Assembly: GCF_963675165.1 (NCBI RefSeq)
Contig: NC_087378.1
Coordinates: 2,341,525 to 2,405,524 of the forward strand
Length of the DNA: 64,000 bases
Reading direction: 5' to 3'
Source of the DNA: Halichondria panicea
Lineage: Eukaryota; Porifera; Demospongiae; Suberitida; Halichondriidae
In this document: piece by piece, positions 25,601-37,900 of the stretch
Layout: the number at the start of each line of letters is the position of its first letter
Position numbering within the stretch: the first letter of the stretch is position 1
Position numbers and translations under genes: made by a program
The notes under the pieces: generated by a model
The model's database searches: none
Told to the model about the DNA's origin: nothing
The model's input: only the letters and a program-made list of their open reading frames with translations

Positions 25601-27142
25601 GTGCACACAAGATAATGATGGAGACATCCCTTTGCAGAGTGCAATTCGCAGCGGATCCTCATCCGATGTGATTAAACTGATTCTAATGGTGGATCCTAAT
25701 CAAACAAAAAATACTCTTTGCTCTGAGAATCGAAAGGGCAAGCAGCCACTTCTAACTGCTTTTGAACAGAAACACAAGGATACTATTGCGGTTATTCTTA
25801 ATTTTTGCATCGAAAACAAAGTACTGGGGCGTCTTACAGGATTACAAGTTTCTGAAGGCAACACACTTCTTCACCGTGCTTTCAAACGTGGCTACATTGA
25901 ATATTTTGACGTTCTTTTGAAAGTATGTAAATCACAGAATATTTCTCCACAACAAGTGATTAAAAGTCATGATAAAAAAGGTGAAACTCCATGGTATCAC
26001 TTGGTTTTGCTAAAGGTCAAAAAGTTTAAGAAAGTGATAGCATTGCTTGTGGCCAACAACATTGACGTGAATGAATTGTACACTGATCCAAGCAAAAAGT
26101 CGACAATGTTGCATGAAGCGGTTCGTCGTAACAAGAGTGACTTTGTGACGATACTGGAAAGTGGTGGTGCTAAAAAACAAAAGGATTGTCATGGCTCATA
26201 TCCGAGTGACAGAAATCGCTGCATAGATTCTCCTGAAACGCCTCGACGAAAGCCGAGTCTTCATCCCACTATTGTTCATAATGAACACCTAATTGGGCTA
26301 ATGATTCGTAACTCGTCATCTAGCAGTCTTGCATCGATCACTGAGAAAAGATCCTCTTCCCCATTTCCTGATGCTGTTAACGAGACCACCAACACCGTAG
26401 ATCAACACCAACCAACCAGTTCCCCATCATCTACTAGCCTTGCATCCACGAGCTTCGAAATCGAATTCGATTATCCTGTACAGGTGTCTGAAACTAATTC
26501 ATGTGTAAGTTGATACTTTACTCAAATTATATCCAATATTTCCGACAAGGCCATAATTTTAAATTGTATTGATTAGTTTACACAACAATTCAGCACACTG
26601 ATAGATGAGATTGTTTCCCATTTCAGCCTGCTACCCAAGAGAGGGTACACACAGAAAACAACGAAGTAATCCAAAACACTGAAGAGCAAATACGACTCAC
26701 ACATGATTCAGATGAGAATGTTCCTCTTCAAGATCCCAGTCTCTATGAGAGCAACCAGCTACATGATGATGCCATGTCATCTGAATACAAACAGCAGGGG
26801 GGCCATACTCGAGTCAATCAGGAAGAAAGCCAATTCCAAGAAAATTATGAGCCTGATCAAGAATGTTCAGCTCAAGACATCCACAAGGATTTTCGGCCAA
26901 CACAAAGCACTCACGAGAACGACCAGCCTGTTCAAGACAAGCATGAGACCAACCAACTGACACAAGGTGACCCTGAGGACAGTCACACCCAGTCAGCACG
27001 AAGAACACGTGAGAACGTTCAACCTGCTCAGGACAATTTCCACAAGAACGACCCGCTGGAACAAGACAAGCACAGAAACAACCAATTAAAAAATGAAGAG
27101 CATCAAGCATATGTCAATCAATCAGGAGAACCACCAACTTGA
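22605..27142 (+). CDS. Ankyrin-like gene A (CWTxWL family), acidic repetitive tail
   Basis: Three exons join in phase 0: 22605-22619 (MSDVK), 25389-26504 and 26627-27142, giving 548 residues. The large exon opens with IECWTKWL, a motif shared with the other family members. Degenerate ankyrin-type repeats follow to about residue 290, with marks DNDGDIPLQSAIRS, NTLLHRAFKRG, GETPWYHL and STMLHEAVRR. The last exon encodes a Gln/Asp/His-rich tail of loose repeats of the type HENDQPVQDKHE. There are no membrane segments or signal peptide. Function is unknown; ankyrin folds usually bind proteins. Assigning the tiny exon 22605-22619 is an inference from phase and from five-codon first exons in sister genes; an alternative start is ATG 25434. 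The 2.8-kb first intron is mostly MITEs. Confidence 0.75.
22808..23545. mobile_element. Composite of family-2 MITE pieces in gene A intron
   Basis: A forward left-end fragment (22808-22920, opening TTATGCCTCGGTGCACATGC) is followed by a near-complete copy in the opposite orientation (about 23030-23545) that ends in TACCTCGCTTGC and a GAGGCATAA. A short unrelated stretch separates the two. The arrangement looks like one copy inserted beside, or rearranged with, another. Confidence 0.75.
23620..23788. mobile_element. TACCGTATAGCG-family MITE in gene A intron
   Basis: The left end TACCGTAGAGTAGGTAATTT is slightly decayed; the right end is CTCTATACGGTA. Arms contain CAAAATATTTGTGG and CACGAATATTTTG. 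It is shorter than the 4190-4402 copy, with one internal block missing. Confidence 0.8.
23901..24118. mobile_element. MITE with GTATAGCGCGAAATTTT ends in gene A intron
   Basis: The left end CCAGTATAGCGCGAAATTTT mirrors the right end AAAATTTCGCGCTATACGG. The interior differs from the main TACCGTATAGCG subfamily. About 218 bp, no ORF. Confidence 0.75.
24548..24713. mobile_element. Truncated TACCGTATAGCG-family MITE in gene A intron
   Basis: AGTAATTTTCGGGGGGCAAA and later CCACGAATATTTTGACCCC match family arms, but both extreme ends are decayed. The element is probably old. Confidence 0.6.
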
Positions 27143-27242
27143 AACCAGCATCCTTACCACCCCAATTTTATGATAAAGCCGCTAATAATTATACCAATAT
27201 ACATGTGTTTGTGTCATAGTAAATATTAACATGCAGAGATAA

Positions 27243-27498
27243 TACCGTATAGCGGGTATATTTCGAGGGTATAAATGTTCGCGGTTTTCGCGGATTGAGC
27301 CTGTACCGCGAAAATTTATACCCACGAAAATTTATGAATAGTAGGCGTGTTCAGTATTATGGATTCGAGGCTAACGGTGTGGAGGTACAGCTGCATGTTG
27401 ATGTGCCAAAAGGCTGGAACTCAGACCACGAAAATAAAATCAGCGATATCCTTTATCCGCGAAAATTTATACCCTAGAAATATACCCGCTATACGGTA
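27243..27498. mobile_element. Palindromic MITE between genes A and B
   Basis: 256 bp, opening TACCGTATAGCGGGTATATT and closing with its complement ending CTATACGGTA. Arms carry CGCGAAAATTTATACCC blocks. It lies between the stop of gene A and the start of gene B and may contribute 3' UTR or promoter sequence. A divergent partial copy lies near 33377-33575, upstream of the decayed ankyrin copy. Confidence 0.85.
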
Positions 27499-27607
27499 AA
27501 TAATTATTAATGACTAATTTATTTGCGCATGCGCAGCACAGCGTAGAAATAGTAAGTGAGTAAAACCACCTAGCCTCAAACAAATTAATTTGTAAACTGC
27601 TGGAGCA

Positions 27608-30600
27608 ATGAGTTCAAGTGTAAGCAGCTCTCAAGAAGGAAATCTGGAGGAAATTTCTTCCAGTGGAGAATCTGGTTTTCAATCTACTCTTCCTTCCTTG
27701 TCTCCCAAAGATACCATCACTATTCCATTTTCTGATCCCGCTTCAGCAACTTCTGATCAAGAAGCAGGATCCAACACTGCAAAGGATGTTGCATCTAATA
27801 CAAGAGTTATAACTGAATCACTTGGTGAAAATGATAAAGAGATAAATGGCAGGTACATATAGATCTATAACAAATTCATGTTGTAGCATCGATTGGTGCA
27901 AAACAATAATGATAGACATAATAATTTATGTTATTTGTTCACAGAAAATGTAAAGTATACTGAAAGATAGCTAGTATATAATTATTAATAGTGCCTAATT
28001 TTGTGCAAGGGGAAAGAAGGGCTACAAGATAATATATTTTTTCCAGATCTATTCCATTACTGCATGTGCTTTAGATAGGAAGGGAGTGACTTTTGCACTT
28101 TCTCAAGTCTGTATGCTATATACTCTACTTGAGTTGGGGAGAAGGTCTGAGAGTATACTTGGTGCTGTCCAAAGTTATCAGTGACCAACTATTCACCATG
28201 AATTTAGTTCTAAATCCTTATCGTTAAAGTTGTATACAACATGTAATAATTATATAGAACAAGGAACAGCATTATAGCTTCACACTTGTTCTATATATTA
28301 CATGTTGTATACAACTTTAAACAATGCATGGGTGTGATGGTGCATGATGAACTAAATTCAGGGGTCAATACCTATAAGGAGAATATAAATGAATAAAGGT
28401 CAAATGGGGGTGTGGTGCACAATAAGGATTTAGAAACTAAATTCATGACGAATAGTTGGTCGCTGATAACTTTGGGGAGGGTCTAATGAATAAAGGTACT
28501 GGCAGACAGTAGTACTTCAATAATTGATAATTATACATCTTTTATAGTGATCAACACCATATTTCTTCATCGGTCCCCAAGACGGTTGCATCCAGTAGAC
28601 ATGCATATGATATTCAGCAACGGGAAACAAGCAAGAGGAGCATTGAAGAGGTCCAATTACAATTTTTTTGGAATTTAGTTCTAAATCCTTATCGTTAAAG
28701 TTGTATACAACATGTAATATATAGAACAAGGAACAGCATTATAGCTTCACACTCGTTCTATATATTACATGTTGTATACAACTTTAAACAATGCATGGGT
28801 GTGATGGTGCATGATGAACTAAATTCAGGGGTCAATACCTATAAGGAGAATATAAATGAATAAAGGTCAAATGGGGGTGTGGTGCACGATAAGGATTTAG
28901 AACTAAATTCATGACGAATAGTTGGTCGCTGATAACTTTGGGGAGGGTCTAATGAATAAAGGTACTGGCAGACAGTACTACGTACTTCAATAATTGAAAG
29001 TTGTTATAATTATACATCTTTTATAGTGATCAACACCATAATTATTTCTTCATCGGTCCCCAAGATGGTTGCATCCAGTAGACATGCATATGATATTCAG
29101 CAATGGGAAACAAGCAAGAGGAGCATTGCAATTTTTTTTAGATACTGCATGATGCCATGTTGGATCGGATCTTGCAGATCTACAAATGCATGCATATAAT
29201 AGCAAGCCTATACCTAGCCTCGTTCCCAGGCCGATCCGTAGACTCCAATTGAACGCTAGGTCGACTCCTAGGCCTGGTATTGATTGTATCTGGGCGTGGT
29301 TGGAATTCGCTCAAACGAGCGAATTCTTAGATTTCGATGGAGCAATAGCTTATGCCCTGTCTTGCACGAAGCAAGAAGGCCTTACTCTCTTGAAGGAACA
29401 GGCCCAGGCCCTCAAGCTCCTGTCTGAGGGAAGGGATGTGTTTGTTTGGTTCCCAACAGGGTATGGTAAGTCTCTCTGCTACCATTTTTGATGGACTACA
29501 AGCTTGGTAGGACCAGCGCTCCCCTTGTCCTTGTCCATCCAAATCCAGAACTAAAGTCTCCATAGTCGAGTCACAGGTAGCTAGCTAGCTAAACACCTTG
29601 ATGTGGTTGCTTAGGAATTCGCTCGTTTAAGCGAATTCCAACCACACGCAGATATAATCAATACCAGGCCTAGGAGTCGATCTATAGCGTTCAATTGGAG
29701 ACGGATCGGCCTGGGAACGAGGCTAGCCTATACCCAAAGCATGTAGGCTCTTTATGCATGTATCATTTCCCCTGCAGAATCTACGCTGGACATCTTGGCT
29801 AAAATGTCATGGAAAACGCTTATATGAAAATCCTCGCAAAGTGTATGGGTCATATATTGATATGTGTGATGGACAGTTCAAAGGCACTGCTATGCATGGA
29901 CTTGCCAGAAGTAGTACATCCTTTAGTGTTGAAGAAATGAGGAAAATTGTTGCTCAGATGCCGAAGGAACAATTAATCGATGGAGATGCCGATGATGATC
30001 TGCCAGTTCACAGCGCTATTAAGAGTCTAGCTGATCAAGACATGATAGCTTTATTTGTTGAAGGAGATTCCAAGCAAAAAGAAACCATCCTATGCTGGAA
30101 AAATAATAAAGATAAAACTCCTGTCGAATTAGCTTTTGAAAAACGCCATAAAAAAGCTATTGCGATGCTTTTTGAGCTATGTGTTAAGCACGGTGTCCTC
30201 TTGAATCTGACGGGGATCAGAAGTTACGTACAAAGCAGTACTCTTCTTCACACTGCTTTTAAAGAGGATAAGCCATGGTTTTTGAAGATTGTGGTTAAGA
30301 TTTGTCAGAAATTAGGTGAAGACTTACTTTCTACCGTACAAGTTTTCGATGAAAATAATAACACTCCCTTTCAATATCTCATGAACTGTATCCAGCCTAA
30401 AGATCAAGAGTTGAAAGAGTTTGAGAATGTTATTGGCATTCTAGTAGACGAAGGAATTAACATTAATAATATATGTATAGATTCTAATAGCAGAACAATG
30501 CTTCATGAGGCTAAGCGCAAACATCACAAAAAATGTTGTGAAATATTGTTAAAGTATCATCATGAACAACATGGAGATAAAAAAGGGATAACACCATCTC

Positions 30601-32245
30601 AAAGAGACCATCACGTTGAATTTGATTCGAAATCTCTTCCTATGCCTGAGGTAACAGTGTAATTTATGCATGTTATAATTATGTTAATATTGAAAATACT
30701 CTACTATTCTATAGGTGGAAAGTTTAAATGAATGGCAATCCACTCAATCAAGCAATGATACATTTTGCTCTGATGTAACATTTCAAAACCCCATTGAAAC
30801 AAGTACTGTGGTGAGTGTTCTGTCTATTCCAAACAAACATAACCTCATTTAACATGTGTTTTATGGAACACTATTTCAGGAACCCATAATTTGGGAAAAA
30901 TGGCTAGAAGATAATGCGTATAAAATGTGTAAAGGCAATCTTTCCGCTGAGAAAGTGTATGGAGAATTTCTTTATAAGCGTGACACACTATTTAACGGCA
31001 CTGCCACTCATGGCCTTGCTAGAAGTTGTCCATCCTTTATTGATCAGTTTGAAGATATAAAGAAAATTGTTTCGAAAATGCCTAAAGAACAGTTAACTGA
31101 AAAAGATGCTGATGGTGATCTCCCAGTTCACAGTGCTGTTAATAGTATGGCTAAGCAAAAGATGATCGCCTTGTTTGTTCAGGGAGATTCCGAGAAAGAA
31201 AAGACCATCCTATCTACAAAAAATAATCAAGGAAAAACCCCAATTGAATTAGCATTTGACAAGCGGCACAATAGCGCCATTAAACTGCTTTATAATCTAT
31301 GTGTTAAACATAAGATCTTGCCAGGTTTGACTGGATTTGAACAAAGCAGAAATGCATCTACCATTCTTCACGCTGTGTTTGATAGAGACGATATGTCGTA
31401 TTGGTCGAGATTTTTGAGTGTTGTAATTAACGCGTGCAAAAGGGCTGCACGGGATATTCTTTCAACCATAACAGTTTTGGATGAACGTAACTGCACGCCT
31501 TTCTATTATCTGATGAATTGCATGCACCCCAATCATCACTATAAGCTGGCTGCATTTGAAAAAGTGCTTATGCTATTGAGTGACAATGAAATTGATGTAA
31601 ATTCTGTATTCACTGATTCTAAGAAGAGAACAATGCTTCATGAAGCCAAGCGCAAACGTCACAATAAATGTTCCGAAATGTTGTCTCGTTATGGTCACAA
31701 AGATGATATCGAAGATATAGACGGGATAAAACCATCTCAGAGAGATCATCACATTACTAAGTTTAATTCGACTTCTCTCTCCCCGACTGCAGAGTCTGAG
31801 GTAATGCATCTTGATATACTAATCCTCCAGTTGTAGTAATATAGAGTACGCATGTTTTAAGCTCCTTTGATTCTGTCTAACTCTTTATATCCATTGCTGG
31901 TTTTTATGTATACGATCACAGATACTTGGAGTAGGCCAGCACTCTGAAAGTGGATCAGATTCAAGTCTGGAAGATACTCGTGAAGAGCCTAATAATCCAG
32001 CAGTGGTGATACCATTTAGTGCTATAGCAGTAAGTATATAGTACGTTCATGCAATATAAACTTGATAGTAAATAAAAAGACCTTCTCTTTCTATAATTTA
32101 TGCATGCTGTTGAACTGAGCATAACCCTGATGACCTAACAATGCTATAGGAATCTTGTCAACAATATGTCTACCAGTCTGTGGACGAACTTAATGAAGAT
32201 GTTTCGGCCAAAGCCTGCACAGAGATGTCTAGTACAACTATATAA
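27608..32245 (+). CDS. Ankyrin-like gene B, two tandem CW/WxxWL-ankyrin domains
   Basis: Seven exons with agreeing phases: 27608-27852, 28548-28650, 29778-30650, 30715-30810, 30880-31800, 31922-32029 and 32150-32245. They encode about 813 residues. The N-terminal 116 residues are Ser-rich and low complexity. Exons 3 and 5 each encode one copy of the family domain, beginning NLRWTSWL and EPIIWEKWL. Both contain GTAxHGLARS, LPVHSA, FDxRH or FEKRH blocks and TMLHEAKRKxH, and both end in TPSQRDHH or KPSQRDHH. The gene thus doubled its domain through an intragenic duplication of exon plus linker. Linkers and tail are acidic and Ser-rich. Function is unknown, with a scaffold or sensor role likely. 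Exon 2 sits inside a tandem duplication. Confidence 0.82.
28169..29134. repeat. Tandem 471-bp duplication containing a MITE and gene B exon 2
   Basis: The unit starting at 28200 repeats at 28671. A palindromic MITE (28169-28475) has arms of about 50 bases (CCAAAGTTATCAGTGACCAA, and its complement ending at 28475) and encloses a smaller hairpin (GTTGTATACAACATGTAAT). Unit 1 also holds gene B exon 2 (28548-28650). The second exon copy, near 29030-29130, has an insertion after CAACACCAT that shifts frame and has lost the GT donor, so only the first copy should be usable. Confidence 0.88.
29215..29725. mobile_element. TAGCCTCG-family TIR element carrying a RecQ-like helicase fragment
   Basis: Terminal inverted repeats of about 110 bases: TAGCCTCGTTCCCAGGCC on the left, and its complement ending GGAACGAGGCTA on the right. 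Between them, on the plus strand (29334-29491), is an open stretch encoding EQAQALKLLSEGRDVF and WFPTGYGKSLCYHF, which matches the Q-motif/Walker A (GYGKS) region of RecQ-type helicases. It stops after that motif, so it is a captured or relic fragment, not a helicase gene. It lies within intron 2 of gene B. Confidence 0.85.
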
Positions 32246-33630
32246 TTTTATGTATCTTCACCCCTAAAACAATTTATAAATCTAATATAGTGATTAATTA
32301 TGTTGTGGTACAAACTTTGATGCTGTAATCTTGATTATTACATCCGCAGATGTGGTGTCCAAAACCCGAGTGTGTGTATAATTATACACTATTATTATAT
32401 ATTGTATATCATCAATTTAATATGCATTCAGTTATATCGCTACATAATTATAGTAAATACCATCACATGTCACTATACACATGCATCATTATTTCCACAC
32501 ATACATACATTAATGATATCCATCTTTTCTAGGTTACCTTGAAAATAAAATCAGCGACAGACTTCGACTGATTGTGTATTCCCTGCCGTATAATGTTTTA
32601 GGCATGTAAATATATAATATTTATGTGATTTTACTACGAACTTTTTGGCTATACAAGATTCTTGATAATTATAGTGTTGGAAGTGTCACTTCTTGTCAAG
32701 AAGAAACACTTCCAACACTATAATTATTTAGCAATAAAGATCATCAAACTCATTGTGATATGCAGCTTCGAGGGCTCATCCCAAGTCCATCATCCTACTA
32801 TAGTTCATCAAGAATAGATCCTACCAGGCCCTTGTTTGTCCACACTTGGAGTTTTGTGTGGCACCCCACCAACTAAAAGATACAACAGCATTCATTTGGA
32901 GAAAATAGAAAATGGCAGCAAGATGACGCAGTGTGGAACCCCATCACGTTTTCGGAACAAATCCTACAAAGCGTACTGCAATTTTACAGCAACGCTATAG
33001 GACCTACCCACATTGTACCAAACGACATACAATATATATATATATAGTGAATCATTTTGGACTGCATAGACCCTGCTATATATATACACACTATATATAC
33101 TCGCACAAAACGTCATCAACAAAAGCACATAATGTATCCTTACCCTAAAGTATATATTACTGACCCCATGCAAAACACATGCATACACTCCATATAAAAC
33201 TATAGCTCACAATTTCTTTTATATAGCTATATAGCTTTAATACTTCCCAAGAGTAAGTCCTAAGTACAATTAACCCCTTCCTTTTTTGGCTAAAAATTTT
33301 CAAATTCAAATATAGCTATACGTTTGTCAAAGCTCATGCATGGCAACACACTTGTATAATCTAAATGCATGCACTGTTCTATATAGTGGATATATAATAT
33401 TTTTAGGGTGTAAATGTTTGCAGTTTTCGCTGATTCAGCATGTACCGCGAACATTTTATAACCACGAATTTAATATCGCATGTATGCATCACGGAATAGT
33501 GAGAGCTACTAAACTTATTAGGTCAAGCTGTACTCTTGGCATGGTACATGGCAGTGAAGAACCACGTAAATGATGCATGCATGCGATTCTTCTGTTTGCG
33601 CATGCGCGTAGTAATAGGGGATTGTCTTTG
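32246..33630. other. AT-rich intergenic stretch after gene B
   Basis: No supported exon. It holds a hairpin at about 32667-32727 whose arm, AAACACTTCCAACACTATAA, recurs downstream of other family members. It also holds short AT-rich TATATA tracts and a decayed MITE (about 33377-33575). A GCGCATGCGC palindrome lies at about 33598-33607. Confidence 0.6.
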
Positions 33631-33719
33631 TTCACTCAATGACAGGAACGAAAGTTAAATTTAACCACAACACACCCCTTACTAATACACGATTAATCAC
33701 TGTACCAATCACAGTGAAT

Positions 33720-34545
33720 AATAAGCAGCTTTTGCAGCAAGTTCAGAACGTGGGCCCTTCAGAACACTGGGGTGTCGCAGTGATGAAATTGTTCTTTAAT
33801 CGAACCCTAATTCTCCGTCACCCGTTGCAACCATAGTAGGTCACTACCGTACCATCGAAAGTTGATAGGGCAAAAATTTGAATGAAACACCGTCAGTGCA
33901 AGGGCCATATACGGTTCGAGCAGTAAATTCTTGTAAAGTATGGAACAGCAAAATCAAATTTTACTCGAAGATAAAGATGGAGATATCCTGTACAGAGTGC
34001 AATTCGTAGCAAGGCTCCAAAGGAAATTATTGAGCTATTCCTAACCATAGCAAAGGAACTAAAAGTGCATGATAAATGGTATCAAGTTCCGTTGTTGTCT
34101 GCATTTGATTACTCACACTGGGTTGCTGTAGATGTTCTACTCGAGGAATGTGTCAAGTGCAACAAACTGCCTGAACTCACGCACAAGCTGGTCTGAAATT
34201 CAACACACTTCTTCACCAGGAATTTAAGCGTGAAAAAATGAAGTACTGGAAATCTTTCTCGGAGTATGCAATGCAAACGGCATAGAGGGTAACCATCTTA
34301 CAGCAGCAGTTTCAATTCCTAACAAACAATGAGACTCCATGGTATTATGCAATTCATTATTTGAGCAGTGACGAATAACGTTTGTAAAGATGACAAAAAT
34401 GGTATGATTCTAAACCTATCATCATGTTACATGAAGCACATAAAATTGGAAGCGATCAACGTTGCCGATTACTTATATTATGGTACAAACTGAAGATACA
34501 GCTGATAGTAACGAGCTACTCCCTATTCATATTGTGCTGAAAGCC
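33720..34545 (+). pseudogene. Decayed ankyrin-like gene related to gene D
   Basis: Sequence clearly parallels gene D exon 2: GATAAAGATGGAGATAT, AAGGCTCCAAAGGAAAT, CACTGGGTTGCTGTAGATG, GAGGAATGTGTCAAGTGC and ACATGAAGCACATAAAATTG appear in the same order. Relative to gene D there are several internal deletions, frameshifts and in-frame stops, and no open frame survives. The 5' part near 33720-33800 still aligns loosely (GTGATGAAATTGTTC). It ends around GCTGATAGTAACGAGCTACT. Confidence 0.88.
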
Positions 34546-34923
34546 TAACATTTCAACACCAATTAATGTATACATGCATATACGTATGCATGTAGATCTA
34601 TACTATATAGTCTAGATCTAGTCGTAGCTCTATAGTCTATATAGTTGCAATGTTTTCAGTTTCAGGCATGCAACAGGCAAGTTCTGTTGCACAACATAAC
34701 ATTGCATGGATAGTCCCTCTACATTGTATAGCTAGATTCTGATATACCACAATACCGCAAGCTGAAGTAGCCTCGATTCCAGGCTGGAATCGAGACTAAA
34801 GCTGAAGCTTCTTTAATTTGTCCAATCGAAATTCAAGAAGAAACACTTCCATATTTGGTGAACAACAAGTTCTTGAGATTTGTCATTGTCTTTTAATAGT
34901 GACAAGGGAATTCAATGCACACG

Positions 34924-37900
34924 ATGTCAACAGAACAGGTAGATACTAATCATAATTATTATAGTCTTTAGATCTGTATAAATCTAGGCTATAGATTCAT
35001 TTACATCTATATATAATTATATACACTATAGTATATAGTCTATAGTATAGTATAGTGTATATAGCACTGTATAGTCTATAGTGTGTAGCACTGTATATAG
35101 TCTATAGTGTATATAGCACTGTATAGTCTATAGTGTGTATATAGCACTGTATAGACTATACAGTGCTATACACTATAGTATATAGTATAGTGTATAGCAC
35201 TGTATAGTCTATAGTGTGTAGCACTGTATAGTCTATACAGTGCTTGCAGCCTAGAGAGTAAAATACCACAATAGGTGAGTAGTTTAATAGTTTAAGTATT
35301 ATTTAGAACACACCTAGCCAAGATTAAGTGTTTTAATCTGCGTGCCGAGGATGGCCTCGAGGTTAACGTGGTGCTCGAGGCGCAGCCGAGAGCATTACGT
35401 AACCGAGAGGCCATCCGAGTGCACCAGATTAAAACATGTGACTTGGCTAGGTGTGTTCTAAAGGATTTAGTGCTGTCACGTGAGCTCTAGCCTCGTGGCA
35501 GCTAGATCTAGCTACATTTTAAATCAGTTGCTGGTGGCTAGCTAGCTAGCTAGACGTAATAGCAAGTTTTAGTAGGTTTGTAGATCCAGTAACTGATGCA
35601 AAGGAGGCATATTTTACTAAAAATTGAAGACGGGATGAGGCTTTTTTTTGGTGGGGCAAAACTTTCGGCCACACCTCCTTAAATGCCAGGTAAAAGTATA
35701 CAAAAAACTATCTTTAAGAACAGTACACATGCATAAAATACTGTACATATATACTTTTAATCAAGCAGAAGGCCATCAGGATGAGATGATACTCCTTTAA
35801 TTTTAAACATGGCAATCATTACCATATATTTAAGGTACTTACGGGGGGGGGGGGGGGGCAACCCCACTAAATGAAACCCTGTTGATCGGTACTTTTGTAC
35901 AGGCTTTGACAATTAACGACCTACAACATGTTTACGAGAAACTACATGAAAATGCAAGCCCTCACTGGTTCAACCTGGGATTGGCTCTAGGTCTAACTTA
36001 TCCTGTTCTCACCAACATCGATAGCGAGCATCGGGGAAATAATGTGATATGCTTGCGTGAAATGTTGGCTGAGCTCCTGACTGCACAACATGCAACATGG
36101 AGTCTTCTGTCAGACGCTCTCAAAAATCCCACAGTGAAGCTCACCAATTTGGCTGATAGCATCACAGGTTTGTGTATTTTGTAATTTTGCCAGTGTTGGA
36201 AAAGTAATAACATATAGTATAAACAGGCCTGTTTTCATAGGAAGTTTGGGACAACAGAGGAATAGGGTTATTAAGCTGTGTGAGATATACAGACTACATG
36301 TGGAAAAAATGATGTGTGGTTTTCACGCAGAGTGCATGGCTATTGTGGCAAACGTGCATTTTTCCTGCATTTTTTCCTGATAGTTGCCACAATAGTCACG
36401 CGCTTGCGTTAAAAACACACATCATTTTTTTACAGTGTATATATAGATATTAATGGAGGATATCAGTCAAATGTTCACTAACAAAGTACTCAAGTAGAGC
36501 AGCTATATAGCCTCCCGCAGATCCTCCTCAAGACGAGACATGGACAGCACTCACGGCTTGCCAATTTACTGAGAGGTCATCTGCCTTGTGGAAGCAATCG
36601 CAAATTTGAAGAAGTGCTTCGTAATCCAGGTTATATAGTCGTTTGGAAACACTGCATGTGCAGAACGTCCTAGAGATGTCTGTATACTTGGAGAAAATGC
36701 TGGCCGCAAAAAACTTGCTTACTTATAGTCTCATGAATCAGTCGACCTTGGAGAGTCCGGCTGATTCATGAGACTACTTTACTTACTAGTCAGTCAGACA
36801 AAGTGCAGTGAAAACATACAAACAGAGAAAAGGCTAAACTATATGTCCAGCCAGTTTCTTGATGTGACCTTTCCCTGCAGAGGTAGAACAGTTTGAACAT
36901 GAATCATGTTAAATATTGCTAAACACAGGCAAACCCATGCACTGCCAATCCTTTACGTAATTCAATGTACAACATAACAAAGTAAACTATAATTAAATGA
37001 AAGTAAAACATGGCGAGTGGCATTAGCACAATGCAGCAGCTTGCATGCAGCATTTGTTAGACACAGGTGCTATGTATAAATATATAATATAATTATTAGG
37101 CCAACATCACTGATAAGTATGCTACCACACTATATATGTACATTTTTTCCCTCCACTAGTTCAAGAAGTTGACGAGAGGCTGAGGCTACTAGCAGACAAA
37201 GGAAGTCTGTCAAGGGAGCTCAGGTGTGACGTATCTGCAGGATCACATAACAAACTCCAGCCCCTTCTAAACCAAGCTAAGAGTGAGCAACTAGCTATAT
37301 ATATAGTGTATATGGCCCTGTTTTTATTATACTATGCATGCATGTACCGTATTACTAAAGTATTTTGCTGGTGAAGCGAATGAGCCAAATCAGCAGAAAA
37401 GTTGACCCTTTTTGCGATCTAACTATTGCATTCTGGCAAGATCGTCATTCATGTTTTTATCTTCTTTCTCCTCACATTCAGATTCAACAACTTCACCAGG
37501 GCCCAGCTTTACCTGTCCATATTGTCAACAATGCACGCTTGAGCAGTATTTGTCAGAAAAAGGGTGTCCTGAGGCAACTGGAAAAACCCTCTTTCCATAT
37601 CTTAACACACCCGCACTCTCTGATGAAGATCGATTAGTACTAGAGGCCACTCTCACATCTGATACTGAGAAGATGATCAGGCTCTTTGCTTTAACTGACT
37701 CTACTATTCTTCAAAATCTCAAGGCGGATGTAACAGAGGTCAAAAATTTGGTTTTGACTTTGGTTTCCTCTTCCAAAGAGGAGAAATATATTGCAAAACT
37801 AGAAAAAGCTGATACGATTCCGCATATTTTTGTTGCCCTTAGGCCGTACAAGTCTTTCCTTAACTACGAGATTGTTAATATAATTGTTGCAAAATTTGGC

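Noticed and set aside
29186-29491. 101-residue open frame as a stand-alone helicase gene
   Set aside because: Its N-terminal half is translated transposon terminal repeat and it stops right after Walker A.
36521-36613. Phase-compatible alternative exon after CCTCCCGCAG in the Death-domain gene
   Set aside because: It reads DPPQDETWTALTACQFTE and soon stops; it lies in a repeated inverted arm, and the 37160 exon gives the conserved product. It could still be an alternative ending.
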